NCBI GenBank assembly: GCA_965262785.1
Contig: OZ253559.1
Coordinates: forward strand, 1,550,001 to 1,614,000
Length of the DNA: 64,000 nt
Reading direction: 5' to 3'
From: G965218495 sp965262785
Lineage (GTDB): Bacteria; Bacteroidota; Rhodothermia; Rhodothermales; Bin80
Shown here piece by piece: positions 1 through 9,761 of this stretch. The notes below the pieces were generated by a model, which had not been told where the DNA came from, made no database searches, and saw only the letters and a list, made by a program, of their open reading frames with translations. Positions within the stretch are counted from its first letter, which is position 1, and the number at the start of each line of letters is the position of its first letter. A program made the translations under genes and the position numbers.

Positions 1-1604
1 TCGGTCGATCCCCAGCCCACCACCAACACGCTGCCCGCGTCGTCGCCATACACACCAAGGGGCGCGATATCCTGGCTTACGCGCGCGACTTTTTGCTCGC
101 GCAGATCGGTCATTAGCTGATGGTTTTCCGGGTCGTACGACACGCTACCCGTTTCATGCTCTTTCTCCAAGCCTCCCAGCCTGTGCTCCAGACCCTTCGT
201 GCCGGGTCGGACCCATGGGCGGGCCAGCGTCTCATCGTCCCGGACATACGGCAGGAATGTTGGCTTGCCGTCTATGGTGCGGTTCGTTTTGGTTGCGAAC
301 GACACCGAAAAGTCCGCAAGGTCGCTGGAGTCCGGGATGCGCCAGGGCTCGGCGCCGTTGGCAAGATAGCCGTCAGCCAACAAGATTACCGGACACATAT
401 ACTTGACCGCCGTACGGCAGGCCTCGTACGTGGCATAAAAGCAATCGCCGGGCGTTGAGGGGGCAATCACCGGTAGCGGCGACTCTCCATTGCGCCCGTA
501 CATAGACTGGAGAAGATCACTCTGTTCAGTCTTGGTTGGGAGGCCCGTAGACGGCCCGCCGCGCTGCACGTTTATGATGACCATCGGCAGCTCCATCATC
601 ACAGCCAGCCCGATGCCCTCGCTCTTAAGAGCAAGGCCGGGGCCACTGGTGGCGCACACGCCCAGGTTGCCGCCAAAGCTGGCCCCTATGGTGGCGCCAA
701 TAGCTGCTATCTCGTCTTCGGCCTGGAACGTCATCACCCCGAAGTTCTTGTGCCGGCTGAGTTCATGCAGAAGGTCGGAAGCAGGAGTGATGGGGTAGCT
801 GCTGTAAAGGAGGCTGAGCTTACTCTTGGCCGCGGCAGCGACCAGTCCCAGCGCAATGGCTTGCGCCCCGCGGATCGCGCGGTACCGCCCAGGCGCCAGC
901 GATGCCGGCTGAACCTCGTACTTGACGATGAAGTCCTCCGTGGTCTCACCGAAGTGAAACCCCTTTTTGAGGACATGGACGTTGGCATCGCGGATGGCTG
1001 GCCGCTCGGCGAATTTCTGCCTTAGCCATGCGACGGCTGGCTCCAAGGGGCGAGAGTACAGCCACAAGGCAAGGCCGAGCGCAAACATATTCTTGCTGCG
1101 GTCAACCACCTTCTTGTCCAAGCCGAAGGCCTTAAGTGCCTCCTCCGTCATTTTGGAGATCTCTACAGAGAAAACCTGGTACCCCTCCAGAGTCTGACCA
1201 TCCTCCAGAGGGTTTGCGGTGCCATACCCTGCGAGCTTCAGGTTGTGAGGCTTGAAGGCGTTCTTGTTGACCATGATGGCGCCGCCGCGCCGCACGCGCG
1301 AAAGGTTCACCTTTAGCGCCGCAGGGTTCATGGCCACCAGGAGGTCAACCTCGTCGCCCGGCGTACGGATGTTGATCGACCCGAAACGGAGCTGAAATCC
1401 ACTGACGCCGTACGTCGTCCCGGCCGGGGCACGAATCTCTGCCGGAAAGTCCGGGAGCGTGGCAAGGTCGTTGTGCGCAAACGCAGTCGCCAGCGTAAAC
1501 TGCGAGCCGGTCAGCTGCATGCCGTCGCCGGAATCACCTGCGAAAAGGATCGTCGCCTCATCAAGCTGCTTGACCTGCTTTGCTGATACTGCCTCGTCAG
1601 TCAT
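1..1604 (-). CDS. korA: 2-oxoglutarate:ferredoxin oxidoreductase, fused gamma/alpha subunit (partial)
   Basis: Large subunit of the oxidoreductase that decarboxylates 2-oxoglutarate to succinyl-CoA and reduces ferredoxin (TCA or reductive TCA step). Read on the minus strand from ATG at 1604, the frame stays open to the left edge, about 534 codons, so the C-terminus is outside the window. The N-terminus carries the gamma-domain signature ILFAGDSGDGMQLTG and DLATLPDFPAEIRAPAG. The alpha (pyrimidine-binding) domain follows, with GASFGGNLGVCATSGPG and INVQRGGPSTGLPTKTEQ near 480-700, and VLVVGWGST at the edge. The thiamine-binding beta subunit (korB) would be expected next on the left but is not visible. 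The signatures are strong; the distinction from other 2-oxoacid oxidoreductases rests on similarity to Bacteroidota KorA sequences. Confidence 0.93.
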   Translation of the reverse strand, partial: MTDEAVSAKQVKQLDEATILFAGDSGDGMQLTGSQFTLATAFAHNDLATLPDFPAEIRAPAGTTYGVSGFQLRFGSINIRTPGDEVDLLVAMNPAALKVNLSRVRRGGAIMVNKNAFKPHNLKLAGYGTANPLEDGQTLEGYQVFSVEISKMTEEALKAFGLDKKVVDRSKNMFALGLALWLYSRPLEPAVAWLRQKFAERPAIRDANVHVLKKGFHFGETTEDFIVKYEVQPASLAPGRYRAIRGAQAIALGLVAAAAKSKLSLLYSSYPITPASDLLHELSRHKNFGVMTFQAEDEIAAIGATIGASFGGNLGVCATSGPGLALKSEGIGLAVMMELPMVIINVQRGGPSTGLPTKTEQSDLLQSMYGRNGESPLPVIAPSTPGDCFYATYEACRTAVKYMCPVILLADGYLANGAEPWRIPDSSDLADFSVSFATKTNRTIDGKPTFLPYVRDDETLARPWVRPGTKGLEHRLGGLEKEHETGSVSYDPENHQLMTDLREQKVARVSQDIAPLGVYGDDAGSVLVVGWGST

Positions 1605-1752
1605 GGGGGCTGCTGTGCAATGCGGTGGCTACGTAACCTATTTGGTACCATCCAGTGCGGGGTGGGTTGCACGCGTGTAGGAAAGATGAACAAACAGGCA
1701 AGCCGGATCAAGCGTTTAAGAAGATCTGGCGAAGCGATGGGAACTGCATAGT

Positions 1753-3009
1753 CTACTTGACACCCTTGGCATCTGGCCCCGTGAGGGGGTGAACCAGATA
1801 GGGGGGAGTCATGTCGAGTCCAGGTCGGTCACACAGAAAGGGGATCACACTGCTTTTAGAACTGGCGAATCGGGCACCGGACGAGGCGACGGGCCGCAAG
1901 TGGCTTGAATCCATGCACTGGCCGGACGGCGAACGCTCCTGCCTGCGGTGCCGCAGCGCGAATGTGTACCACTGCAAGCACAGAGCAATGCCGCTTCACT
2001 GCCGGAAGTACTTCAGCGTCAAGACCGGAGCGGCCATCCAGTGCAGCAATCTGCCTCTGAGAATCTGGCTGTAGGCGATGAAAACACGAGCCTTAAGGGC
2101 ATTTCCGGCATAAAGCTTCACCGCGATCTTGGCGTAACGCAAACGACGGCGTGGGTCATGCTTCAGCGCATTCGGGAGGGCCTGGTGCCGAATGCGGACG
2201 CCTTTGAGGGTCGCGGAGAGGTGGACGAAGCACAATTCGGTGGCCCTGAGAGAAAAAGCACGAGTGGAAGCGGGCGCATCTTGGACGCCGGCCGGCCGGC
2301 GAAATTCGTCGTGAAAGACCACAAGTCGGAGCAAATTCGCGCCGAGGTGGTACCGGTTACACGCTCGCCCACGCTGAAAGGCTTCGTATATGACCACACG
2401 GAGACTGGCTCCATGGTGTGCACGGACGAAGCGCAAGCCTGCAAGGGCCTGCCTGGCGTGCAGCATGAAGCCGTCAAGCACTCCGTCAGCGCGTACGTCA
2501 ATCGGCAAGCGCACATCAACGGCGTGGAGAGTCTCTGGGACGTACAAGAGCGGGCGTATCATTGCGCCTGTCACCACATAGGCAAGAAGCACCTGAACCG
2601 CTTCGTGGCACAATTCGCACGCAGGCAAAACAACTTGAGGAATCTGGATACCGAAGTCTACATGCAGCACACAATGGCCAGCATGGTCGTCCGCAAGCTG
2701 CAGTACGGAGAATGGGTGGCGAAACGCCCGGAATTGCCTCCGAGTCTTCGCCGAATCGAGCATTCCGACCGCTATCGCACGGCGACAAATGGGAGGCTAC
2801 GTGTGGATTGGATAGCGACGATTTAACCGACCAAAGCATGAAGACCAGGAAAGATCGACAAGCGGACTTTGAACCTGTCGACGAGACAACCTGCCGAGTC
2901 CAAACCCACGTTGTCGTGGCATGACGCCGCTGGAAAACGCGCGTGCGTTGTTGCGGCCAGTAAAAATGCCGGCACAGCCCGCAAAGTAGTCATCAAAGGT
3001 CTCAAGTAG
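1753..3009 (+). mobile_element. IS1595-type insertion sequence, copy 1 (inactive)
   Basis: An IS1595-like element encoding a frameshifted transposase. I place the ends from an imperfect terminal inverted repeat: CTACTTGACACC on the left, and CTACTTGAGACC on the right when read as reverse complement. The second copy at 9458 starts with the same CTACTTGAGAC, which supports the left boundary. I see no convincing 8-bp target duplication in the flanks, so the element may be old or its flanks rearranged. The segment from 2827 to 3009 has no gene. Confidence 0.7.
1811..2826 (+). pseudogene. IS1595-family transposase, frameshifted
   Basis: The first part (1811-2074) encodes the zinc-ribbon-like N-terminus typical of IS1595/ISXO2 transposases (SCLRCRSANVY...HCRKYFSVKTG) and ends in a stop after LPLRIWL. 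The DDE part continues in another frame from about 2075 to 2826, with LKGISGIKLHRDLGVTQTTAW, GEVDEAQFGG, VYTDE-like VCTDEAQA, HEAVKHSVSAYV and an HINGVESLW motif. An intact family member would read smoothly through this point, so some bases are missing near 2070-2090. Copy 2 (see 9506 and 11936) shows the same lesion. The product is not expected to be functional unless frameshifting occurs. Confidence 0.85.
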
Positions 3010-3146
3010 CCTAAATGATTCCCTTATTCTAGATCAGACTACCCCGGCGTTTTCGTCAGATTACCCAGCAGGGCGCCGGAATATACCAGACAAGGAATAT
3101 GTACAGCAGATTTCCTTGTGCGCGGTCTTCCTGCTGTCGCGGTTCT

Positions 3147-4953
3147 AATTAGTGATTGACCGAAAACCCCCTTTGCCGGGCGTAGGGCGCGTAGGTGCAG
3201 TCGTTTTTTGAGTTCGTTCACGGTCCGCTTCGAGTGTTTCGGCCAGACTGGCGTCTCTTGCGTTCGCGCACGGGCAGTTTGCGGCCCCAATGGCGTTGTA
3301 TTCCTATCGGGAGGGCATACGTGTCCCTTGTGCCCTGTGCAGGGCCACGAATTGGGGGCCTTTCTGCGAGGTGGTAGCGAGCCTACGCTGCGCGCTTTCG
3401 CCGACGCCTTATGCGTGCCCGTTCCTGGTCGCGCACCAGGCAGCCCAGCCGGTGCACGTTGACCGCCAGCACCGACAGGCTCACCATCAGCGCGAAGTTC
3501 TCTGGACTCTTCTCCCGCACCAGCGCACCGCCGCGAAGTCCAAAATTGGCTAGACACGACTCGACGGCCGGATGCTGCTGCCGCGCTGCCTTGAACGCAG
3601 GCGCGCGCTCCCGCGCTCGCTCCGCCAGAGAAAGCTTGCCCTTCTTCGGAAGCGCATTGACCACCAGCCGCGTATCCAATGCCGCTCGATTCTTCATACT
3701 GTGAAAGCCCCGGTCAAAGCTGCACGTATTGAATTCTGGAAAAGCTGCCTGAACCGCGTCAATGATCGGTACCGCCACCTCTACATCCGACGTGTCCCAC
3801 AGGATGTGATAAGCCAATATGAACTGGTGCTCATCTTCTACCACGGCAACTGGTAGGCCCAGCTCCGCCAGCACCCCTGCCTTGCCTTTGCTGATCCACC
3901 GCGTGTGTGGCTTGTGGATGGAAAACACCTTCTCCGCATGCGGAATCTTCTCGCCCAACAGGATGCGTCGCCTGATCTGATCCACCAAAAGGTCCACGTA
4001 GCGCAGGTAATACGTGATCTCCGCTTGTGCCGCCGCCGATTTCTCCACCGTGGCCAGGGCATCCAGCAGCGTCCGGGCATGCGCTGTATTTTGCGTGCAC
4101 CGGCGCAAGTACGCCTTCACTCCCTTCGGATTCTGCCGGTAGCGCGGGGCCGTCCGCACCCGGCTGAAGGCCTGGTATGCCTTCCTCGTGCGATCCGCAT
4201 GCTTGCGCCAGCCCGCAAGACCGAACGCCGCAGCCGATCGTGCACTCACTCGTATCAGACCCCGAACCGCATCCCAGCACAGGCTCACATCGGTGGGATA
4301 GTGCACATGCGTCTTAACCACCCTGGAATCGCAGCGACCGCGTAGCGCGGCTCCAGACTTTTTGCCAGCCACCTCGTGCCCGGTCCGCACGATCAAATGG
4401 ATCACCTCGTCGATCAGCTCCGGCGTCAAAAGCTGAACGTTGTCCACCAGTCGCTGTCTGCTGTACTTCACCGCATCAAACCCGGCCTCGCCATGCCCCA
4501 ACAGCTCCCGCAGCAAAAGATCGTTGTTCGCCCGGTACAACAAAGCATCGTAGTCCAGATCCAGGCACTGCTTCACAATGGCAAACACGATGAGTCGCCA
4601 TAGATCCAACCCCGGTCGCCCCACGTCTCTGCGCGTTCCCGGCTGAAAATGCGTCTTGAGAATCGTGAACAAGGCCGCACGCGATTCCGCCTTGCAGTAG
4701 ACGCTCTGCAGACCCTTGAGCACCGCACTCATGTCGTCGCGCATTCTCGGGTCTATGGCAATCTCCTCAATCGGCGTACTGTCGAGTGCACGGCACTCCG
4801 GGACAATCTTGCGCATGGCTTTCTTGGCGAATGTGAGCCGTTCTGTGTCCTTAAACGTCCAAATCGGCTATATGTCCCTCATATTCACCGCCAATAGGTA
4901 GATATAACTGGTTGTTGTGTAAAGACTTAAAGTATTTTCGGGCAGGCACTAAT
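3147..4953 (-). mobile_element. ISNCY/IS1182-like insertion sequence
   Basis: Element around the 477-aa transposase at 3383-4816. I recognise a 20-bp imperfect inverted repeat, 17 of 20 identical: AATTAGTGATTGACCGAAAA at 3147 and AATTAGTGCCTGCCCGAAAA as the reverse complement of 4934-4953. Spacing from the transposase start (about 120 bp) and stop (about 220 bp) is plausible. I found no clear target duplication. The boundaries depend on this repeat being the real terminus. Confidence 0.6.
3383..4816 (-). CDS. ISNCY-type DDE transposase
   Basis: A 477-aa transposase of the group usually annotated ISNCY (IS5/IS1182 superfamily). Visible signatures are DSRVVKTHVHYPTDVSLCWDA, then FSIHKPHTRWISKGKAGV, the central SFDRGFHSMKNR segment carrying a catalytic acidic residue, and an Arg/Lys-rich C-terminus (RIRRRRKRAA). 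The frame is full length with no internal stop, so the protein could be active. Start ATG is at 4816. It lies between the IS1595 copy 1 remnant and the beta-propeller gene. Confidence 0.88.
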   Translation of the reverse strand: MRKIVPECRALDSTPIEEIAIDPRMRDDMSAVLKGLQSVYCKAESRAALFTILKTHFQPGTRRDVGRPGLDLWRLIVFAIVKQCLDLDYDALLYRANNDLLLRELLGHGEAGFDAVKYSRQRLVDNVQLLTPELIDEVIHLIVRTGHEVAGKKSGAALRGRCDSRVVKTHVHYPTDVSLCWDAVRGLIRVSARSAAAFGLAGWRKHADRTRKAYQAFSRVRTAPRYRQNPKGVKAYLRRCTQNTAHARTLLDALATVEKSAAAQAEITYYLRYVDLLVDQIRRRILLGEKIPHAEKVFSIHKPHTRWISKGKAGVLAELGLPVAVVEDEHQFILAYHILWDTSDVEVAVPIIDAVQAAFPEFNTCSFDRGFHSMKNRAALDTRLVVNALPKKGKLSLAERARERAPAFKAARQQHPAVESCLANFGLRGGALVREKSPENFALMVSLSVLAVNVHRLGCLVRDQERARIRRRRKRAA

Positions 4954-5165
4954 TCCGCTCTGCCGAAGCCAGTCCTGAGGGCATGGAACGCTGCCGGATT
5001 TCGTCCCCCGCAAGCATATTTGTGCTACAAGAACATATATTGTGAGGCAGCGTGTTGGCCAAATTCACCACTAGTGACCTGCACCGCGTTGCGGCTGCAG
5101 CCGGGGATTTGTACGGCTTGCAAGGCCGACCTCTCGACTTAGTCCTTCCACCGTTGAAGAACAAA

Positions 5166-6371
5166 ATGCCCAAGCCCTATTTCCGCCCGATAAGCTTTGT
5201 CACCGCGCTTGTCTTGCCCCTCAGTGTCTGTGCTGCCCAGCAAGTACCATTCGAGTCCATACCCATCGACAGCGTCGGCGTGCAGATCGTAACCAGCGAC
5301 CCCGCAAGTTCGGACGCGACCTGCACGATCAGTGAGGAGCCCGTCCTGATCATCGGCGAGGACGAGGAAGACGACAGCCAATGGTTCTCCTTGTTCCGGG
5401 GCATGGGCCGGTTGTCCGACGGATCCATCGTGGCGGTCGACCGCAAAACCGCCGAGGTCCGCATCTTCGACGAGGCCGGCCGGCACCTACGGTCAATGGG
5501 CGCACGCGGCGAAGGACCCGGTGAGTTTACGGATCCCTTCATCCTGTGGATCACCCCAGGCGACACCCTCTGGGTGGGCAACACCCGGCCATGGCGCTAC
5601 AATGTTTTCACGGCCCAGGGCCAATTCGTGCGGCGGGTGAGTCTCAGCCCGGCGTGGGGGAATCCGTCCAGGGCTGGAGGCGTGCTCGACAACGGATACA
5701 CGGTGAATTCGAGAGAGGAAATGGTGCGCCGCGGGAATTTCGCTGTTCCTGACACTTTTGTAGTAGAAGTCCATGATCCCAGCGGCGAGCTTGTCGGCAG
5801 CCTCGCCAGGATTCCTAATGGAACCACCGGCATCTTCCGCGAAGCCCCGAATTTCCTGCTGTCCCCACTCTTTCAGTCGTTCGCGGAAGTTGACGCGCGA
5901 GGTTCGACCATCGTGCTGGCACACGGAAGTGAACCGGAGGTCCAGGTGCTGGACGATGAATTCAACTTGCGGACTATCATCCGCTGGCTAGAGCCGGATC
6001 GCGAAGTCACCAGCGCGGACGTACGCGCCTGGCGCAAGGATTACGTGGAGCGCCGCACCCGAGGGACATCTCCAGAATTGCGGCAGAGTGACTACGCTAG
6101 TATCAGCCGGCAGCGCCCGGTGGCTGATGTTTTTCCGGCTATGTCGAGTGTCGTGGTCGGCCGCGACGGCCGGATCTGGGTCCGCCTATACGACCGGCCC
6201 CGTGAAGATCGTGGATGGCTCGCCTTTGGCGCTGACGGCGAATTCATTTGCCACCTGGCCCAGCTCCCCGGCGACCCTTGGGAATTCGGCGCCGACTACG
6301 TGCTCCTGCTCCACGATTCCGAGCTTGGGACGGAAACAATTCGGATGCACCGTCTCGCGATATCTCCTTAG
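5166..6371 (+). CDS. 6-bladed beta-propeller secreted protein
   Basis: A 401-aa protein with an N-terminal signal peptide (MPKPYFRPISFVTALVLPLSVCA) followed by repeats typical of 6-bladed beta-propeller/NHL-like proteins of Bacteroidota: GRLSDGSIVAVDRKTAEVRIFDE, GARGEGPGEF, GDTLWVGNTRPWRYNVF, and VVVGRDGRIWVRLYD near the C-terminus. Such proteins are usually periplasmic or surface-exposed ligand or sugar binding proteins; the substrate cannot be read from sequence. I choose ATG 5166 because the signal peptide begins there; the open frame extends upstream to 5052 without protein-like sequence. It stands alone between two insertion sequences. Confidence 0.75.
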   Translation: MPKPYFRPISFVTALVLPLSVCAAQQVPFESIPIDSVGVQIVTSDPASSDATCTISEEPVLIIGEDEEDDSQWFSLFRGMGRLSDGSIVAVDRKTAEVRIFDEAGRHLRSMGARGEGPGEFTDPFILWITPGDTLWVGNTRPWRYNVFTAQGQFVRRVSLSPAWGNPSRAGGVLDNGYTVNSREEMVRRGNFAVPDTFVVEVHDPSGELVGSLARIPNGTTGIFREAPNFLLSPLFQSFAEVDARGSTIVLAHGSEPEVQVLDDEFNLRTIIRWLEPDREVTSADVRAWRKDYVERRTRGTSPELRQSDYASISRQRPVADVFPAMSSVVVGRDGRIWVRLYDRPREDRGWLAFGADGEFICHLAQLPGDPWEFGADYVLLLHDSELGTETIRMHRLAISP

Positions 6372-6709
6372 CAACACGCCTTCAGGGTGCCTACTCCCCT
6401 CTCCCCTTTCTAATCTAAGTATCGTGCGATCCTCGGTCTGGAGAAACCTATGGGTCCGTGGCGTTCGGGAATAGTAACCTTACTGCGGGCATATTGGTTG
6501 GGAAATCATTTGGGGCTGCACTACTGTTCGGAACCAGTCGTAAGGAAGAAGAGGCCCACCTGTTTGGTACGCTGACAATGGACCAAACCAGTCCGCACAA
6601 ACTGGTCTTTGGTGGAAGCATCGTTCTATACCGAGAGCACATGAAAAACGTTCTACATGATTATCCCATCAATATTCACTATGACTGCACAGGTCCCGAA
6701 ACCTAGCAC
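6372..6709. other. Intergenic stretch before the IS4-type element
   Basis: Apart from a weak short frame on the plus strand (6458-6706) I see nothing certain here. The last nine bases (ACCTAGCAC, 6701-6709) are the left target duplication of the adjoining IS. Confidence 0.4.
6458..6706 (+). CDS. Possible small or truncated protein of unknown function
   Basis: An 82-codon frame beginning with GTG. The stretch LLFGTSRKEEEAHLFGTL and LVFGGSIVLYRE looks protein-like and beta-rich, so it may be the tail of an otherwise lost gene. Its stop codon falls inside the IS4 target duplication. There is no clear ribosome binding site and no recognisable family. It may equally be chance. Confidence 0.2.
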   Translation: MAFGNSNLTAGILVGKSFGAALLFGTSRKEEEAHLFGTLTMDQTSPHKLVFGGSIVLYREHMKNVLHDYPINIHYDCTGPET

Positions 6710-9378
6710 TACCCGTCGGCAACATTTCCGGCTTGACAAGGTGGCCTCACGGCCGATTGCACGGAAGCCAGCCTTTCGCGCGGTGGTTGGTCCGTGTAGA
6801 TAGCGTAACTAACACAGCCGCAATGCCCGACTAAGGGCGTTGATTTGGGGTTGAAGAGGCTTGGATTGGCAGGCGCAGCAATGGCAAAAGCTGTATCGTG
6901 CGCGTGCGTGCTTCGCAGGCACGCACCTATCCTGCCAATGCTTTTGCGGCATCGTGACGATCCGTGGTCCTTATCAATAGCCCTCCCTGGTGAGCAATAC
7001 TGCGGGCCTTCTTTCTGTGTTGACACCCTACGGCGGCCACAGTCCGTACTTCTTCTGGAGCACGGCAAACATGACAGCACAGGCCTCCAGCCGGAGGTAG
7101 CCGCGCGACATGATTTTGGCGCCAGGCGGCGGATCGCTTTTCCGATTCATGTATCCTCCCATCATGGCCAGCAGCAGAATGGCTGCAGCCAGATCATCGG
7201 GAGACGCCAAGTTGAATCCTTCGGCGTATTCTCGTAGCACGCACAGCTCAATATCTGTAAACAGGATCTCGGCCGGTGCTTCCGGGTCCTGGCGACCCAG
7301 TAACGTCATCAAGTGCAGGCGCCACGCCATCACCATGTTGATGGTGATGGCCAGGTGAAGACTATCGGCCTTCTGCAAGCGCAACTCCTGCACCTTGCAC
7401 ACACTCTTGAGAATCCGGAAGCCGTCTTCCACACGCCAGCGTAACATGTAATAGTCGACCATTGTTACGGCCTGTGCCACCGAGGTCACCTCCGCAGTCG
7501 CGAGCAGGTACCACTGAATCGCTTTCTGTCCTTCTGGCGGGTCCGCCTCTCCAACATGTATGGCGGTGACCTTCACCGGGCCGCCCTGCTGTCCACGGGT
7601 GGGCGGAAGCATGACCGTACGGTAGCGTACCTCCATCTGTGCGATGCGGCCCGCACGGCCCTTATGCTTGACACGGCCCGACTTCTCGCGACGGCTCAGC
7701 CGCTGTATTGCTACCTCAATGGTACCTTTGGGCGCCCCCTGGCGCATGAACTCAAACAACAACGGACCCTTTCTTCCCAGTCTCCGATTCGCCTTGGCCC
7801 GTACTAATAGATCCACCCGTCCCACTTGTTGCTGCGCGGCGAACAGGGCAAAGATGTCCGCTTCCCGATCCATGACGCAGAGTACGCGGGTCTTGCTGCT
7901 GAGGTGTGTGGCCGCCTCGGCGATGTCATGCAGTCCGTCGATCCATTGCTGCGTCTTAGCTGCGTGCTTTCCCGCTTGGGTCCTGTAGGCACAGCGCAGC
8001 ACGCCCAGCGGCAACCCCTGCGCACTCAACGCCAACGTCGTATGCAAATGCACCCCCCGTGCTTTCGCGGTGGTCTGGTTGCGCCCGATCACTTCCAAGC
8101 CCTCGCACGCAGGACGGGTGCTGTAGTTGATGTCCGTGCCGTCCTGAAGGCACAGCACCGTCTTTTCCGTGCGCATCCGCTCGATCGTACGACGGCGATG
8201 CGGCGCCAGGATATCCGCGGGCGTGGTTCCCCGCTCGTTGGCCTTCTCTATGAAGCGATAATATCCCCGTATCGCGGCACGATCGGATTTCATGGTGGCC
8301 GTTATGGACTCGCCGGGCGCTCGTGCCAATATAGTGACACTGTTGACCAGGCGGGTAGTCCGCCGCTTATCCCCCAGCTGTGCGCCCCCAAACTCCTGCG
8401 CCGCCCAGGTCTCGGCATCCAGCCCTGCGCCAGCCTCCAGTTTGGGATACGCATCTACGTGCGCCACCCCGAGATGCTTGCGCCACCGGCGGTCCAGATC
8501 ATAGACGAACACCGCCTTCTTCGTCCGGGTACACGCCTTGGTCTCGGCATGGCGACCCCGGCCGGTGGTCCTTCCCACATAGTGGAATCCCGCCGCACGG
8601 AAACAGGTCCCCCGCTGCTCAGGCCCCACGAAGGTCTCAATGACCCACGGGGTATAGCCGTAGCGCGCCGCAAAATCCACGGGCAACCGCTTGAGCACCT
8701 TCCCCAGAAGATGACTGGCCAGGTTCTTGACCTTTACGCCTGGCCGAATTAACAGCCGGTTCAGGCCCACTACGCGCATCAGATGCTGCTGGCGCTGCGC
8801 GTGCGTCCAAGCCATCCACCGGTCACGCGGTCCCACATACAGGCCGGAAGCCGCAAACCCGATCGCGCCCAGATACCCGTGATCGCTCCGAAACAAATAC
8901 TTTATCTGCGCGCCCGCAAACTGCCTCACCCCCTGCGGATGCTCCGCTGCCATCAGGGTGTTCCAGCGCGCACGCTGCGTCGCATCCTCCACCAACTCCA
9001 AGGCCAAGCCCTTGATCTGTTTGAGCGAAGCGGGCACCTCCACTGGTTTCGGCACCGGCTGGTCCAACAGCCGGGGCGTACCGCTTGCAATGGTGCGCCT
9101 GGGCGCGGGCAACGACAGCCTGTCCTCGGATTCCAGCGTCTTGAGCGCCTTCAGACACCCGGTCTGCTGCAGATTCCCACGAGCATCACGAAAGCCGAAT
9201 GCATGGCACACCTGGCGGCTGATGGCCGTACGGCTTTCACCGGTATGCGCTTCCAATGTGCGCAAAAGCCGCGCCTCAGAGGTCCGCAGCGTGCGAAGAA
9301 TCTGGCTCTGCGTAAGCATGCCGCAAAGCTACACGGCATGATTTACAAAGTCAAGTCGCTAATTTGGGGACAGGGTAG
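6710..9378 (-). mobile_element. IS4/IS50 (Tn5)-type insertion sequence carrying a DruA-like domain
   Basis: A 2669-bp element bounded by a 9-bp direct duplication, ACCTAGCAC, at 6701-6709 and 9379-9387; 9 bp is the duplication size of Tn5/IS50. The termini form an imperfect inverted repeat: TACCCGTCGGCAACATTT on the left against TACCCTGTCCCCAAATT on the right (reverse complement), with a further shared CTTGAC slightly inside. The only gene is the 763-aa transposase. Intact frame plus intact duplication suggest a fairly recent insertion. Confidence 0.85.
7028..9319 (-). CDS. Transposase fusion: N-terminal DruA-like (DUF4338) domain + Tn5-type DDE transposase
   Basis: A 763-aa protein in two recognisable halves. 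Residues 1-70 form a helical segment (SRTAISRQVCHAFGFRDARG) of the kind that precedes DUF4338. Residues about 110-310 match DUF4338/DruA: RARWNTLMAAEHPQG, YLGAIGFAASGLYVGPRDRW, LIRPGVKVKNLASHLLG, VIETFVGPEQRGTCFRAAG. From about 320, WAAQEFGGAQLGDKRRTTRL is the Tn5-type DNA-binding domain. The DDE residues lie in CLQDGTDINYS, VMDREADIF and the YMLRWRVEDGFRILKS (YREK-like) motif. The family known from Tn5 cuts and pastes DNA; DUF4338 is the DruA component of Druantia phage defence, whose biochemistry is unclear. The frame is uninterrupted. Confidence 0.88.
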   Translation of the reverse strand: MLTQSQILRTLRTSEARLLRTLEAHTGESRTAISRQVCHAFGFRDARGNLQQTGCLKALKTLESEDRLSLPAPRRTIASGTPRLLDQPVPKPVEVPASLKQIKGLALELVEDATQRARWNTLMAAEHPQGVRQFAGAQIKYLFRSDHGYLGAIGFAASGLYVGPRDRWMAWTHAQRQQHLMRVVGLNRLLIRPGVKVKNLASHLLGKVLKRLPVDFAARYGYTPWVIETFVGPEQRGTCFRAAGFHYVGRTTGRGRHAETKACTRTKKAVFVYDLDRRWRKHLGVAHVDAYPKLEAGAGLDAETWAAQEFGGAQLGDKRRTTRLVNSVTILARAPGESITATMKSDRAAIRGYYRFIEKANERGTTPADILAPHRRRTIERMRTEKTVLCLQDGTDINYSTRPACEGLEVIGRNQTTAKARGVHLHTTLALSAQGLPLGVLRCAYRTQAGKHAAKTQQWIDGLHDIAEAATHLSSKTRVLCVMDREADIFALFAAQQQVGRVDLLVRAKANRRLGRKGPLLFEFMRQGAPKGTIEVAIQRLSRREKSGRVKHKGRAGRIAQMEVRYRTVMLPPTRGQQGGPVKVTAIHVGEADPPEGQKAIQWYLLATAEVTSVAQAVTMVDYYMLRWRVEDGFRILKSVCKVQELRLQKADSLHLAITINMVMAWRLHLMTLLGRQDPEAPAEILFTDIELCVLREYAEGFNLASPDDLAAAILLLAMMGGYMNRKSDPPPGAKIMSRGYLRLEACAVMFAVLQKKYGLWPP

Positions 9379-9505
9379 ACCTAGCACGGGGCTCTCTGGA
9401 ATTGAGACGGGTAGGTAATCTACTTCTGGCGGAGGTTTACTTGGGAAAGCATATAAGCTACTTGAGACTTGGGCAATTGGCCCCGTGAGGGGATGAACCA
9501 GATGG

Positions 9506-9761
9506 GGGGAGTCATTTCGAGTCCAGGTCGTTCACACAGAAAGGGGATCACGCTGCTTTTAGAACTGGCGAAACGGGCACCGGACGAGGCGACGGCCCGC
9601 AAGTGGATTGAAGCCATGCACTGGCGGCAGGGCGTACGTTCCTGCCTGCGGTGCCGCTGCGCGAATGTGTACCGCTGCAAGCACAGCAAAATGCCGCGTC
9701 ACTGCCGGAAGTACTTCAGCGTCAAGACCGGAGCGGCCATCCAGTACAGCAATCTGCCTCT
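9506..9761 (+). pseudogene. IS1595-type transposase copy 2, 5' part
   Basis: Encodes SSPGRSHRKGITLLLELAKRAP..., the zinc-ribbon-like CRCANVYRCK...HCRKYFSVKTG, and ends at the CTCT duplication made by the inserted IS1634-type element. The position of the copy 1 start codon is ATT here, so the original start is lost; an ATG in the upstream sequence (9506) keeps the frame open. Confidence 0.8.

Noticed and set aside
1996..2763. 255-aa minus-strand ORF
   Set aside because: Antisense shadow of the IS1595 transposase; the plus strand carries all recognisable motifs.
7826..8752. 308-aa plus-strand ORF
   Set aside because: Shadow of the DruA-transposase fusion gene on the opposite strand, with no family resemblance.
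9321..9378. Direct similarity between ATTTGGGG near 6845 and AATTTGGGG near 9361 as IS4 ends
   Set aside because: It is a direct, not inverted, match; the TACCC repeat with the 9-bp duplication explains the ends better.
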